From NCBI GenBank assembly GCA_020636325.1, contig JACJYC010000004.1, positions 124,001 to 188,000 on the forward strand: DNA of 64,000 bases, in the 5' to 3' direction. Position 1 is the first letter of the stretch. Each line of letters opens with the position of its first letter. This document shows positions 24,701 to 32,964 of the stretch, piece after piece. This DNA comes from Lewinellaceae bacterium. GTDB taxonomy: Bacteria > Bacteroidota > Bacteroidia > Chitinophagales > Saprospiraceae. The position numbers and the translations under genes are program-made. The notes below the pieces were generated by a model. That model was not told where the DNA came from. It saw nothing but the letters and a program-made list of their open reading frames with translations, and did not search any database.

Positions 24701-26686
24701 TACCAGTTTCAGCAAACCCAGAGCAATAATATGGAGTTGTCGGAAGGCCTCCGCAATTTCAAATTCCTGGACGACCTGAAATCGGTCCGGGTCAAGAACG
24801 GCGTTTACCCGGATGTCTGGCCGGAAATAGACATCAACAACGATACCTACGTTTACCTGCCCTGGGATAATCCCATCAAGGGCGGACTTTATATCTGCGT
24901 GCTGGATTCCATCACGGCGGACCCCTGGATCAACCAACCGGATGGGCTCTACGGCAGCCATATCTCGCCCTGGGCCTATTGGGCGGCTTTCCCGTATTCA
25001 ACCCAAACCCGGGAAGGGCGCAACCTCGCCATTCAGTTTCTGCGCGATATCGTGCCCTCAGGTGATTATGTCGTCATTTACACCGTCCAATACGCCAATG
25101 TCGATTACGAACCGGCTGAATGGGCGCAGGATTCCGTTGATCTCGGGGTGAATTTATTCCAGATCCTGGAACAACAGGGCGCTTCCCAGCTCCGGCAAAC
25201 CGCCGTTTCAGGCGCCAAACCCTATGTGCTGGTTTATAAAAAGGACGATCCAACCTTTCCCGTTTTTGAAAAGATGGTGGAAAAGAACGAAGAGATCCTG
25301 GAAAGCTTTTCCTTCACCGGCCTGTGGGATGAAGGCTCCGTGCGATCGCCCCTGATCGGCCCGGCGCAAAACTGGTCGGAATTGAACTGGAAGATCGAAA
25401 ATGCCGAACCCAAGGATGAATGGGGCCTTTACCTGTACGGCATCCGGGCTGATAGTACGCGCCGGGAATTCATCGCCGACTGGACGGGCAGGGATACGAC
25501 CCTGCAATGGCTGGATGCGCAGGAATACCCCTACGTTCAGCTTGAATACCGGGCAAAGGATACCCTGCTCCGGTCGGCGCCCAGGTTGCCGTACTGGCGG
25601 GTGCTGTACGAAAGCATCCCCGAGGCGGCCCTCAATCCGCAGGCCGGTTTTGAATTCCACAGCGACACCCTGCAACAGGGCGACCGGCTGAAGCTGGCGG
25701 TGGCCGTGGAAAATATCAGTCCTTACCCGATGGACAGCCTGCTGATGAAATACATCGTGCTGGACGGCGCCAACAACAACCGGCAGTTCTACCGCCGCTA
25801 CCGGCCCCTGCCCGCCGGGGATACCCTGATGGCGACCTTCGACCTGGATGTCCGGCAGATCCAGGGCGGGCAGACGCTGATCGTGGAGGCCAACCCGGAC
25901 AAGGATCAGCCGGAACTGACCCATTTCAACAACCTGGGCCGGAAGGATTTTGCGGTGCAGCGCGACCTGCGCAACCCCTTGCTGGATGTCACCTTCGACG
26001 GGACCCGCATCCTGGACGGCGACCTGGTGTCGGCCCGGCCGCATATCGTGGTCAACATGGAGGATGAGAATCCCTATCTGCCGCTGTCCGATACTTCCCT
26101 GTTCAATGTGCTGATCCAGTACCCGGGGCAGAGTGACGTTCACGCGGTGCATTTCGATTCCGGCGAATTGCTGTTCCAGCCGGCCGGCGCCGACCGCAAC
26201 CGCGCCACTGTGGAATGGATGCCCGAATTTGCGGAATCCGGGACCTATACCCTGATCGTGCAGGGGCGGGATGCGAGCGGCAACCAAAGCGGCAGACTGG
26301 ACTACAAGGTGTCTTTTGAGGTGATCACGGAATCGTCGATCTCGCATATCTTCAATTATCCCAATCCCTTTTCAACGTCCACCCAGTTCGTGTATACCCT
26401 GACCGGCAGCGATCCGCCCGCCTGGTTTTCCATCCAGATCATGACCGTTTCCGGGCGGATTGTCCGGACCATCACCCAGAACGAGATCGGCCCGCTGAAG
26501 ATCGGTACCCACCGAACGGATTTCGCCTGGGACGGCACCGACGAGTTCGGCGACCGGCTGGCCAACGGGGTCTACCTGTACCGGGTGGTGGCCAAAGGCG
26601 CCGACGGTAAGGATTTCGGCCATTTTGAAAACGGCACGGACGGGTTTTTCAGGAATGGATTTGGGAAAATGGTGATCTTGCGGTGA
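21707..26686 (+). CDS. Large secreted C25-family (gingipain-type) cysteine peptidase, PorU-like
   Basis: 1659 aa from ATG 21707 (MKLLLTPLLICAVLPVFGQ signal peptide). The C25 domain spans about residues 395-760, with catalytic His629 in FFGHSGTGG and Cys659 in LSLGCLSGQ, a spacing close to the gingipain dyad. Upstream is a beta-rich prodomain; downstream are several Ig/CARDB-like domains (VRNLGKAVADS, VENISPYPMD) and a C-terminal FlgD-like/type IX sorting region (YPNPFSTSTQF to NGFGKMVILR). PorU, the sortase of the type IX secretion system, has the same peptidase and a similar ending but is usually 1100-1300 aa, so this may be PorU with extra domains or a secreted C25 protease. Confidence 0.85.
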   Translation: MKLLLTPLLICAVLPVFGQMWNGTDTLYGNEWIRFDQSYFKISVPEDGVYRIPFETLAAAGIPAGSIPPADFRIFHNGREIPLQVSAAGALTAGDFIEFAGLKNRDELDRYLFEDPDNELLNPEYSMFTDTAAYFLTWSPQPGSQRYQTVANNLNNLPPKEEWFWFDLKRIYSNGFIQKTNGDGVSESSFEAGEGFSAGFTSNLSISLKPDFLYPAAENAAFRTRFVASHGFTHQLSVSVDNTVIEQQNFSGVRLLDLSYQKPATQLAATETIKVTGAAPNNDRYAVAFGSLRYPRAFNFGNQSAFFFEIAAGTADKYLEIEKFDVSGGQVVLYDLTNQQRIAAAVQDGKVLVRVGPSGSARQLVLVNLSKGLKTVTGLQPVQFTDFSGLNADYLIISHAALFDDGQGRNWVQAYADYRAGAAGGGFHPAVADIRELYDQFGYGINRHPAAVRNFVHFVHKQWDKIRYVLLIGKGREYGNVRRADQLADPVNRTFYVPTFGQPGSDALLIAPPGRQTPLAPIGRIPAAAPRDIEWYLEKVKEYEDIPAEEEGRGWRKEVIHLGGGGNPGEQEVIRNALKQMEYTLNRNAYGANVFSFYKSSPDPIQQSQSEQISERINAGAGLITFFGHSGTGGFDFSIDDPSTYKNKGKYPVMLSLGCLSGQMHSDIVSVGEDFVFQEEKGAIAFFATTGFGYIHTLNTFARKYYELIGGDLYGQGVGDILRRCIQTYANNQDLPTRTMVQQFSLDGDPALKVMPFETPDFIPVAESVRFYPAAVTAQTDSLELVFDVRNLGKAVADSIDVEVDRRFPDGVLIQVYKRTIEAPYFESEIRLKVPVRGSRAVGENRFFVRVDVGNRVAEGPVPPAETNNELYDSRQERGVGLYIFANSVSPVYPPDLGIAGDPGLTLQASTANPFAAIQKYLLEIDTTQNFDSPARIRKEIVQGGGLVKWQPGLSWRDSTVYYWRISPDTIDGQGYRWAASSFLFLDGYKSGWNQSHYYQFQQTQSNNMELSEGLRNFKFLDDLKSVRVKNGVYPDVWPEIDINNDTYVYLPWDNPIKGGLYICVLDSITADPWINQPDGLYGSHISPWAYWAAFPYSTQTREGRNLAIQFLRDIVPSGDYVVIYTVQYANVDYEPAEWAQDSVDLGVNLFQILEQQGASQLRQTAVSGAKPYVLVYKKDDPTFPVFEKMVEKNEEILESFSFTGLWDEGSVRSPLIGPAQNWSELNWKIENAEPKDEWGLYLYGIRADSTRREFIADWTGRDTTLQWLDAQEYPYVQLEYRAKDTLLRSAPRLPYWRVLYESIPEAALNPQAGFEFHSDTLQQGDRLKLAVAVENISPYPMDSLLMKYIVLDGANNNRQFYRRYRPLPAGDTLMATFDLDVRQIQGGQTLIVEANPDKDQPELTHFNNLGRKDFAVQRDLRNPLLDVTFDGTRILDGDLVSARPHIVVNMEDENPYLPLSDTSLFNVLIQYPGQSDVHAVHFDSGELLFQPAGADRNRATVEWMPEFAESGTYTLIVQGRDASGNQSGRLDYKVSFEVITESSISHIFNYPNPFSTSTQFVYTLTGSDPPAWFSIQIMTVSGRIVRTITQNEIGPLKIGTHRTDFAWDGTDEFGDRLANGVYLYRVVAKGADGKDFGHFENGTDGFFRNGFGKMVILR

Positions 26687-26739
26687 GTCTGGCGGTTTCT
26701 TGCTTTTATACAAACTGCAGACTTGAATACGCTTATTCC

Positions 26740-26765
26740 AAAACCTTCGGTTTTAGTCTTTTTAA
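26740..26765 (+). terminator. Short terminator hairpin
   Basis: AAAACC / GGTTTT stem (26740-26745, 26749-26754) with TTC loop, followed by AGTCTTTTT, 54 bases after the C25 peptidase stop. Confidence 0.5.
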
Positions 26766-26829
26766 ACCACATAAGGCACATTAGTTCACAATGGGAGCTT
26801 CTTATGTGTTCATATGATTCTATTGTGGT
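26766..26829. repeat. CCACATAAG / CTTATGTG inverted element
   Basis: ACCACATAAG at the left and CTTATGTG ... TGTGGT at the right give nested inverted repeats in a sequence of about 64 bases. It looks like a small dispersed palindromic element, but only one copy was noticed here. Confidence 0.4.
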
Positions 26830-26837
26830 AAAAAATA

Positions 26838-26864
26838 AACCTTGGTTTTGAAAAAACCAAGGTT
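26838..26864. terminator. Perfect 12-bp hairpin
   Basis: AACCTTGGTTTT (26838-26849), loop GAA, AAAACCAAGGTT (26853-26864). The A- and T-rich arms make it usable as a terminator in both directions, between the two convergent giant-protein genes. Confidence 0.65.
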
Positions 26865-27054
26865 CATTTAACTGCTTTGGACCGGCAACATCTGTATCGG
26901 TCGATTCCGAACTGCCCCTTAAATAGGAATAGAATGGATTTCAGCCGGCGTTGCAGATCTTCATATGCCGGCCCTACAGGCAGGTGGCTTTCGTCGTTGC
27001 CGGGGTGCTACCAATATGGCGATCTTAACGGATCGCATACAGGGGCTGTAGATC

Positions 27055-30000
27055 CTAATCCTTTACCAACCTGGCCATATAAGTCTCCGACCCGCTGCCC
27101 ATCTGCAACAGGTACATCCCGGCGGGCAATCCGTCCAGGTTGATCTCCGCAACAGGTTTGCGCCATTCCCGGAGCGAACGCCCGAGTTGATCCGTCACGG
27201 TCACCCAATCCGGGGTAAACCCGTCGAATCGTACCGTACCCGAGGTCGGGTTGGGAAACACCTTGAACGGCGTATCCTCAATATCCGTGACGGCTACGGT
27301 TTCAAGCAAGGTAACCTCCAGGCAGAAGGCGCCCACTGCGACATAATCAGGCTGAACAAAACCATCTGTCATGAGCCGGTATTCCACGCCGGCGACCGTC
27401 TCGATTTCCAGGAAGCCGTTGTATAGATTGGCGTCAAAGTTTTCATCCTCACTGCAGACCAGCGCAGTAAGCTCATCGCAACTGCCGCTGTACAGGGCAA
27501 ATTGGGTGTCGTTGTTCAATATCGGATTGACGGTATTGCAAACCACCGTGCGGATACGGTATTTATTGCCGTCACCGGTGAAGGTGTACCAGATGGTGTT
27601 GGTGAGCTGAGGCTCGGCATCAATCCAGCATTCATAACCGGCGCCCGGGTCGTTTTCCCCGTTGTAACCGGTGTTGTCCTGGAGGCCGGATACCACCGGA
27701 ACGTTCAGGGCTCCGCCGAACAGGCTGTCGATGGCAATGGCATCCGTGCAGATGTCGCCGTCCAGCGCCTGGGCTTGTTCCACGGTGATCTCTGCTGTGG
27801 CCGCAGCGGTGCAACCGGCCGTGTTGGTGAAGGTATAGGTGACCGTGTGCATTCCGACGCCTGCCGTTGCCGGGTCGAAACTGAAGGTCATGCCGTTGCC
27901 GTTGTCCGTTACGCCGGGCCCGCTGTATACGCCGCCGGCCGGACTACCGCCGGTGGCGCCCGATTGTACACCGTCGGTTATATTCACGTTGGAAAGGCTG
28001 CTCGAAAAGGTCACTTCGGGTACGGCAACAACCTCAATGGTGGCCGTCGCAACATTGACCCCGCAAACTGCACCGTCCGGCAGGGTATAGGTGATGGTAT
28101 GGGTTCCTGTTCCGGCCGCTGCCGGGTCAAAGTTAAAGGTTGATCCGTTGCCGTTATCCGTCACGCCGGGACCGCTGTAAACGCCGCCTGCAGGCGATCC
28201 GCCCTCCAGTCCGTTCTGCACGCCGGCATTGAGGCAAACGGTTGAGGAAAGGGAGAAGCTTGCCGGTGAAGTTGCAATGTTGACCGTGGTGACGGCATAA
28301 GGGCGACAATCACTGTCTGCGGGGGCCGGTTGTAATACCGCGTATATCTGATTGGGCCCGGCAGAAATACCAAATTCGTTACTCATAGCAGTGGTGCCGT
28401 TTGCGCCCAATCCGTCAAAAGGTATAGAAGAAAGACTAATACCGCCGGTGTACGGGTCGTCCGTCGGGGAATCGAAAAGGACGAACCGGATGCCGAAGTT
28501 CTGCTCACCGTTGGCAGACATGGCCATATCCGAAAGCCCGGTAGCGGTCACCGTAAAAAACTCAAATTCACAGGCCGTGGTTACACTGGGGCTGGCCGCG
28601 CCGATGGTCGGGCAGGTAAAAGCGGGCGGGGTACCGCCGATGACGCGGAGAAAATAGTCATCCTTGTTCGTAACGTCTTCATCGTTCTTGTAGATCACGG
28701 CAAAATTGCCGTTATGCAATGCCGTCACAAAACGCACGCTCTCTTCATCCGCATCATTTCCCGAGTTGGTTTTGATCGAGCCGCAGAGCGGGGCGCCCAT
28801 ATTGTCGTACACCCGGTGATAGGTGTCCTCTTCCTTCCCGGTGGGACCCGCATCACCCGGTCCTCCAATGGAATTCCAGACCACTGTAAAACCGTTTTCC
28901 AGGGCCGTTACAACCGGACCGGTTCCGGATTGATCGCCGGTACCCATCGGATTGATGTCGGCGTAGGCGAGGGTTACAGGGGTTACCGCGCCCCCGGTGG
29001 AATTGAAGACCCGATGGAAGGATCCGGCCCCGTTCCCGTCGCCTTGCGTGCCCGGGAATGCGCCCCAACCAACCACAAAATTCCCGTTGCTCAGGGCTGC
29101 CAGTCCGAACTCCGTGTGCAAAACATTGTATACGTCGGTTTGCGTGCCGCCGCTCACCTCCACCCCGGCGCTGACCGCCGCTCCGGACGCGTTGAACACC
29201 CGGACATAGATGTCATCGGTATTTCCCGTCAGGTCTTTATCCGGTGAAAAGGCGATCACAAAATTCCCGCCTTCCAGGGCCAGGATTCCCCGAAATTTAT
29301 CTTCCTGGCCGGTCAGGTCGTTGGCTTTGACGGTGCCCGATACCGCTGCACCTGCGGGGGAATACACCCTGAAATAGGTATCCAGCTGGTCATCCCCGAC
29401 CGGGCCTTCATCGCCCGGGCCGTCTTCGGATTCCCAGGCCACCACCAGGTTGCCGCCCGCCAGGCGGATCATCCGCGGACCAGGGGTACCCTGGCTGCCT
29501 GTGCCCATGGGATTGATATCGGCATAGGGCATGATCACGTCTGTAACCGGTGTGCCGTCGGTGTTGAAGATCCGGAAATATCCGCCTTCGCGATCCCCGT
29601 CGGCGCCATCCCTGGCTTCCCAGGTTATCCCGAACCGGTTATTCCCCAGGTCCGCCATGGCGTATTGATTGTCGGTCGTCTGGAAAAACGCATCGTGCAA
29701 GCCGCCGGAGACGTTGGTCAGCGGAGAGGCGGCCATGCCGGTCGCGTTAAAAGCCTGGAAATAGTAATCGTCATTATTCACAGCATCCTCATCGATCCGG
29801 ATCAGCACCACAAACCCGCCGTTTTCCAGCGGAAGGAGAAATTCGAGTTGGTCTTCCTGTGCGGCCACACTGATGCGTGTTGTACCGGAGGTGGGGCTTC
29901 CGGCATTGTCATAGACCCGGAAGTAAACATCTTGCTGGTCATCGCCGGGGGCGCCGGTATCCCCCGGTCCGTCTTCGGATTCCCAGGCCATGACAAAACC

Positions 30001-30372
30001 GTTGGAAAGGGCGGCGACCATCGGGCCGAACAAGCCCTGTGCGCCGGTCCCCGAAGGATTGATATCCGTATAGGGAATGACCACGCTGGAAACCGGCATA
30101 CCGCTGGGATCAAAAACCTGGAAAAAGCAGCCGGTCGAATCGCCGTCAATGGCGTCTCTTGTGGTCCACGCCGTTACAAAATTATCGTTGCTGAGCCTGG
30201 CGGCGGCGAAAACCGGATGGATCTCCTGGAATCCCGGGTTATGGGCTGCACCGCCCAGGGTCACGTTTCCGCTGATATGCGAGCAGGGTTGTCCCCAGGA
30301 ATGGACAGACATCAGCAGTAAAGCGAAAAGGGAAAAGAAAGCCGCAATGCGGACGTTGAAAATTTTAGACAT
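27055..30372 (-). CDS. Large secreted repeat protein with type IX sorting domain
   Basis: 1105 aa from ATG 30372 (MSKIFNVRIAAFFSLFALLL signal peptide, cleaved near SWGQ); the upstream extension is not signal-like. Residues about 25-600 contain four or more related units, each with PYxDINPxGTGxQG, then AWESEDGPGD, then a DxYFRVY strand, suggestive of a propeller or adhesin. Two PKD-like units follow (GSPAGGVYSGPGVTDNGNG, twice). The C-terminal 75 residues are a type A sorting domain (VFPNPTSGTVRFDG ... GLPAGMYLLQMGSG ... RLVKD). It should be exported by the type IX system and attached to the surface. No enzymatic motif seen; adhesion is inference. Confidence 0.85.
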   Translation of the reverse strand: MSKIFNVRIAAFFSLFALLLMSVHSWGQPCSHISGNVTLGGAAHNPGFQEIHPVFAAARLSNDNFVTAWTTRDAIDGDSTGCFFQVFDPSGMPVSSVVIPYTDINPSGTGAQGLFGPMVAALSNGFVMAWESEDGPGDTGAPGDDQQDVYFRVYDNAGSPTSGTTRISVAAQEDQLEFLLPLENGGFVVLIRIDEDAVNNDDYYFQAFNATGMAASPLTNVSGGLHDAFFQTTDNQYAMADLGNNRFGITWEARDGADGDREGGYFRIFNTDGTPVTDVIMPYADINPMGTGSQGTPGPRMIRLAGGNLVVAWESEDGPGDEGPVGDDQLDTYFRVYSPAGAAVSGTVKANDLTGQEDKFRGILALEGGNFVIAFSPDKDLTGNTDDIYVRVFNASGAAVSAGVEVSGGTQTDVYNVLHTEFGLAALSNGNFVVGWGAFPGTQGDGNGAGSFHRVFNSTGGAVTPVTLAYADINPMGTGDQSGTGPVVTALENGFTVVWNSIGGPGDAGPTGKEEDTYHRVYDNMGAPLCGSIKTNSGNDADEESVRFVTALHNGNFAVIYKNDEDVTNKDDYFLRVIGGTPPAFTCPTIGAASPSVTTACEFEFFTVTATGLSDMAMSANGEQNFGIRFVLFDSPTDDPYTGGISLSSIPFDGLGANGTTAMSNEFGISAGPNQIYAVLQPAPADSDCRPYAVTTVNIATSPASFSLSSTVCLNAGVQNGLEGGSPAGGVYSGPGVTDNGNGSTFNFDPAAAGTGTHTITYTLPDGAVCGVNVATATIEVVAVPEVTFSSSLSNVNITDGVQSGATGGSPAGGVYSGPGVTDNGNGMTFSFDPATAGVGMHTVTYTFTNTAGCTAAATAEITVEQAQALDGDICTDAIAIDSLFGGALNVPVVSGLQDNTGYNGENDPGAGYECWIDAEPQLTNTIWYTFTGDGNKYRIRTVVCNTVNPILNNDTQFALYSGSCDELTALVCSEDENFDANLYNGFLEIETVAGVEYRLMTDGFVQPDYVAVGAFCLEVTLLETVAVTDIEDTPFKVFPNPTSGTVRFDGFTPDWVTVTDQLGRSLREWRKPVAEINLDGLPAGMYLLQMGSGSETYMARLVKD

Positions 30373-30682
30373 AGTTGAAGGTTTCAGGTGTGTGAATAAG
30401 ACCGGCATCTGACGCCTGATGGCCGCCAATGCTCCGGTATGGGGAATTGAATTGTTAAAGTACTTCTGCATAAAATTAGGTTTTGAACAGGCCTACTCTT
30501 TTAAGGATTTTCGGCAAGCTCCTTGGGTTTCCCGGGAAAATCAAGGATAGGAACAGATACATCGGATATTCCTTTTTACAAAGTTCGGGGAAGGCGAGTG
30601 ACTTTTTCCGTCAATCTTGTAGCAAAATCCGTCAAATTTGGCCACGAAGGGTAGATTATGTGAATCCGGGTGCGAATAGATC

Positions 30683-30741
30683 CCGTGGGGATTATACCCC
30701 GGTAGACTACGGGGTTAAACGGCGGTCGGTACGCCGTGGGG
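30683..30741. other. Cluster of overlapping GC hairpins
   Basis: ACCCC (30696-30700) can pair with GGGGT (30711-30715) around GTAGACTAC, or its CCCC with the GGGG at 30687-30690. The direct repeat CCGTGGGG occurs at 30683-30690 and 30734-30741, and CGGCG/CGCCG forms another stem. Possible structured RNA or degraded repeat; no known family recognised. Confidence 0.3.
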
Positions 30742-30784
30742 TGATCCTATATGGCCAGTCGGGTTCGATGTCGGTCAAGAGAAT

Positions 30785-30896
30785 GTGACCTTTCGGAATT
30801 TTCTGCTGACAGGGTTTTCAGCACGTACAATGCGTTGGAAATCAAATCTTTGTGTCTTATGGCCTTCGCGCCAAACACACTTTGTTGAACGACCTC
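30785..30896 (+). mobile_element. MITE-like element, degenerate copy
   Basis: GTGACCTTTC ... TTTTCAGCACG ... GCGTTGGAAATCAAATCTTTGTGTC ... CTTTGTTGAACGACCTC aligns along its length with the element at 54672-54772, but with decayed ends and stem and no target-site duplication. Confidence 0.55.
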
Positions 30897-30914
30897 TACA
30901 AACTGGAAAAAATG

Positions 30915-30922
30915 TAAATTTG
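30915..30922 (+). promoter_or_regulatory. -7 box for the YciI-like lipoprotein
   Basis: TAAATTTG (TAnnTTTG) lies 25 bases before ATG 30947, just beyond the degenerate MITE-like copy. No -33 box at the right spacing. Confidence 0.4.
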
Positions 30923-30946
30923 ACCGTCACAAAATGCATATGAAGT

Positions 30947-31456
30947 ATGAAAAATCACCACCTGTTATTCCTGGGGCTTTCTGCCCTGCTGGTCGCCTCC
31001 TGCAGCCGGCCCGCTCCTGCACCCGAAGCAACCCCGGACCTCTACACCCAATTGACGGAAGAATCCGCCTACGATTCCGTTTTTGCGGCCAAACTCGGAT
31101 CGGATGATTACGGGATGAAAGCCTATGTCATGGCCTTCCTTAAAAAAGGTCCGAACCGCGACCTGGATTCTCTGGCTGCCGCCGAGTTGCAAACAGCTCA
31201 CCTGAAGAATATCTTTGCCATGGCCGCCTCCGGTAAGCTGGCCGTCGCCGGACCGTTCATGGACGACGGCGATATCAGGGGGATCTATATCTTCAATGTG
31301 CCCACGGTAGAGGAGGCCCGGGCGCTGACAGCCACCGACCCGGCCATCCAGGCGGGCAGCCTGGTCATGGAATTGCACCCGTGGTACGGGCCGGCAACCC
31401 TCCCGTTATTGGCGCCTTTGAGTAAAAGGGTTGAAAAGCAGTCGATCGCAGAATAA
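30947..31456 (+). CDS. YciI-like domain lipoprotein
   Basis: 169 aa. Lipobox LLVASC (Cys19) after MKNHHLLFLGLSALLVA. The mature region contains the YCII-related fold: AYVMAFLKKGPNR, then HLKNIFAMAASGKLAVAGPF, MDDGDIRGIYIFNVPTVEEA, TDPAIQAGSLVMELHPWYG. The HxxxI helix and the GPF/DDG loop are typical of YciI-like proteins, which resemble ferredoxin-like dimeric alpha-beta barrels; their substrates are largely unknown. The lipid anchor places this copy in the envelope, unlike the cytoplasmic YciI. It stands alone. Confidence 0.82.
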   Translation: MKNHHLLFLGLSALLVASCSRPAPAPEATPDLYTQLTEESAYDSVFAAKLGSDDYGMKAYVMAFLKKGPNRDLDSLAAAELQTAHLKNIFAMAASGKLAVAGPFMDDGDIRGIYIFNVPTVEEARALTATDPAIQAGSLVMELHPWYGPATLPLLAPLSKRVEKQSIAE

Positions 31457-31509
31457 TTCAAGCGTCTGTCGGTTCGTTTAATAGAGACGTACTCGCACCG
31501 GGGGCCTGA

Positions 31510-31599
31510 CTTTTGAATTTTACATTTAGAATTTTACATTTTACATTGACGATCAGGATTTAATGTAAAATGCAAAATGTAAAAGTTATAATTCAAAAG
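31510..31599. repeat. Long A/T-rich inverted repeat built from TTTTACA words
   Basis: Left arm 31510-31547 (CTTTTGAATT ... TTTTACATT) is largely complementary to right arm 31562-31599 (AATGTAAAA ... AATTCAAAAG), with 14 bases between. Each arm is itself a set of TTTTACATT / AATGTAAAA words. It could terminate the YciI-like gene upstream. Confidence 0.65.
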
Positions 31600-31679
31600 T
31601 GCTGCCGTCTTTGATTTTACACCATTGAGTAGGAAGGGAAAGATGGACAACCGACTTTTCACGAATAACAAACACGCTT

Positions 31680-32156
31680 ATGAAAAACACACGGATCATC
31701 CCATTGACTTTGTTTGCTTTCTTGTTGACGCTGGCCGTCCACGCCCAGCGACATGCCGGTTCTGTCGGTATCGGCGCCCAGTTCGGGCAGCCGACAGGAC
31801 TTACCTTTAAAGTGTACAATCCCGCCAAACTCAGCCTGGAGATCCTGGCGGCCTGGGATCTCGGCGATTTCCTGTTTGTCAACATTCACGGTCTGATCGA
31901 AAAGCCCATCGGCTCCGACCCGAAATTCAACTACTTCTATGGACCGGGGATCTACGGCGGATTCAAGGATCGCTATCCCGACAACAAGAAATTTGACGAT
32001 GGGGAATTCACGGCGGGCATTAGCGGCACCCTGGGCCTGAATGCCCTGTTGGGACAACTGGAAATTTACCTCCAGATCACGCCCCGGCTGCAACTCATCG
32101 ACCGAACGGACGGCCAGTTCGGCGGCGGGTTCGGGATACGGTTCTATTTCCCCTGA
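31680..32156 (+). CDS. Small predicted outer-membrane beta-barrel protein
   Basis: 158 aa. Signal peptide MKNTRIIPLTLFAFLLTLAV ending at HAQ. The mature part alternates polar and hydrophobic residues (SVGIGAQFGQPTGLTFKVYN, LSLEILAAWDLGDFLFVNIH, FNYFYGPGIYGGF, GTLGLNALLGQLEIYLQITP) and ends in aromatic FGIRFYFP, as expected of an eight-strand OmpA-like or opacity-type barrel. No further domain is present. Function unknown. It is not obviously in an operon: a long inverted repeat precedes it, and the next gene is convergent. Confidence 0.72.
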   Translation: MKNTRIIPLTLFAFLLTLAVHAQRHAGSVGIGAQFGQPTGLTFKVYNPAKLSLEILAAWDLGDFLFVNIHGLIEKPIGSDPKFNYFYGPGIYGGFKDRYPDNKKFDDGEFTAGISGTLGLNALLGQLEIYLQITPRLQLIDRTDGQFGGGFGIRFYFP

Positions 32157-32172
32157 TCTCACCCACGCCGCC

Positions 32173-32199
32173 TAACCGACCGTCCACCGTCCCCCGTCT
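32173..32199. repeat. CCGTCCA/CCGTCCC tract
   Basis: Short run of CCGTCCACCGTCCCCCGTC abutting the TAG stop of the DUF1080 gene; same word as 7694-7736. Confidence 0.6.
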
Positions 32200-32931
32200 C
32201 TAAAGCGGCCGAATCCAGATATTCCGGTAGCTGACCGGATTACCGTGATCCTGCAATACCAGCGGACCCGCGCCGTGGGGCGCGTTCTTCGGCATGCCGA
32301 TGTACTCGGTGGTGCCTTTGATCTCGGTGTTGTTCTGCACGAGGATCCCGTTTTGCAGGACGGTGATCCTGCCCGGAGCCACCTTGATGCCGTCGGCGTT
32401 GAAGCGCGGGGCGGTATAGATGACGTCGTAAGCCTGCCATTCGCCCGGCGGGCGGCAGGCGTTGACCAGCGGGATGCTCTGCTTGTAGATGGACCCGCAC
32501 TGACCGTTGGAATAGGTCCGGTTGTTGTAGTTGTCGAGGACCTGCAGCTCGTAAAGACCCTGAAGGAAAATGCCGCTGTTCCCGCGTCCCTGGCTTTCAC
32601 CAACGACTACCGAGGGCGTGCGGAACTCGATGTGCAGCTGGCAATCGGTGAAGGTTTGGCGCGTCTGAATGATGCCGGTTTGTTTGACGACGGTCATGGC
32701 GCCGTCCTTTAGGTCCCATTTTACGGCAGAACCGTCGGCATGGGTCCATTCATTGAAATTGGTACCGTCGAAAAGGACGATGGCGTCGGAGGGCGCACTG
32801 CTGTTCTGGCCGGGGGTGACTACCCGTGGTTCCGGTTCCCATACTTCGGTTGCTACGGGATCGGTGATCTGGGCGCCGGCAACTGTTGCGAACAACAGGC
32901 TCAGGCCCAAGAGGCTGAAAAATTTTTGCAT
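32200..32931 (-). CDS. DUF1080 / 3-keto-disaccharide hydrolase family exported protein
   Basis: 243 aa. Signal peptide to about residue 20 (LLFATVAGAQ). The concanavalin-like fold typical of DUF1080 is visible: ALFDGTNFNEW-type start (IVLFDGTNFNEWTHADGS), VKWDLKDGAMTVV, DCQLHIEFRTPS, GRGNSGIFLQGLYELQVLDN, GEWQAYDVIYTAPRF, GPLVLQDHGNPVSYRNIWIR. Members act on 3-keto-glycosides or bind glycans in the periplasm. It begins 33 bases after the MOSC gene on the same strand and may be cotranscribed, although no functional link is known. The stop is joined to a CCGTCC tract. Confidence 0.9.
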   Translation of the reverse strand: MQKFFSLLGLSLLFATVAGAQITDPVATEVWEPEPRVVTPGQNSSAPSDAIVLFDGTNFNEWTHADGSAVKWDLKDGAMTVVKQTGIIQTRQTFTDCQLHIEFRTPSVVVGESQGRGNSGIFLQGLYELQVLDNYNNRTYSNGQCGSIYKQSIPLVNACRPPGEWQAYDVIYTAPRFNADGIKVAPGRITVLQNGILVQNNTEIKGTTEYIGMPKNAPHGAGPLVLQDHGNPVSYRNIWIRPL

Positions 32932-32964
32932 AAAGCGGTTGATGTTTTGTTATGATAATAATCG

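Larger units (their letters stand above)
26687..27054. other. Gene-free interval between convergent large genes
   Basis: Two hairpins and one palindromic element are listed separately. The rest (26870-27054) has several small inverted words (GCCGGC, CCATATTGG-like) but no gene, promoter or tandem tract that I can support. Confidence 0.6.
30373..30946. other. Gene-free divergent interval of 574 bases
   Basis: Holds the leader of the large secreted protein, an AT-rich stretch to about 30650, a cluster of GC hairpins at 30683-30741, a degenerate MITE-like copy (30785-30896) and a -7 box for the YciI-like lipoprotein. The open frame 30483-30788 lacks coding character. Confidence 0.55.

Noticed and set aside
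30483..30788. Possible 101-residue protein upstream of the YciI-like lipoprotein
   Set aside because: Arg/Ser/Gly-rich, runs through hairpin clusters, and lacks third-position GC bias.
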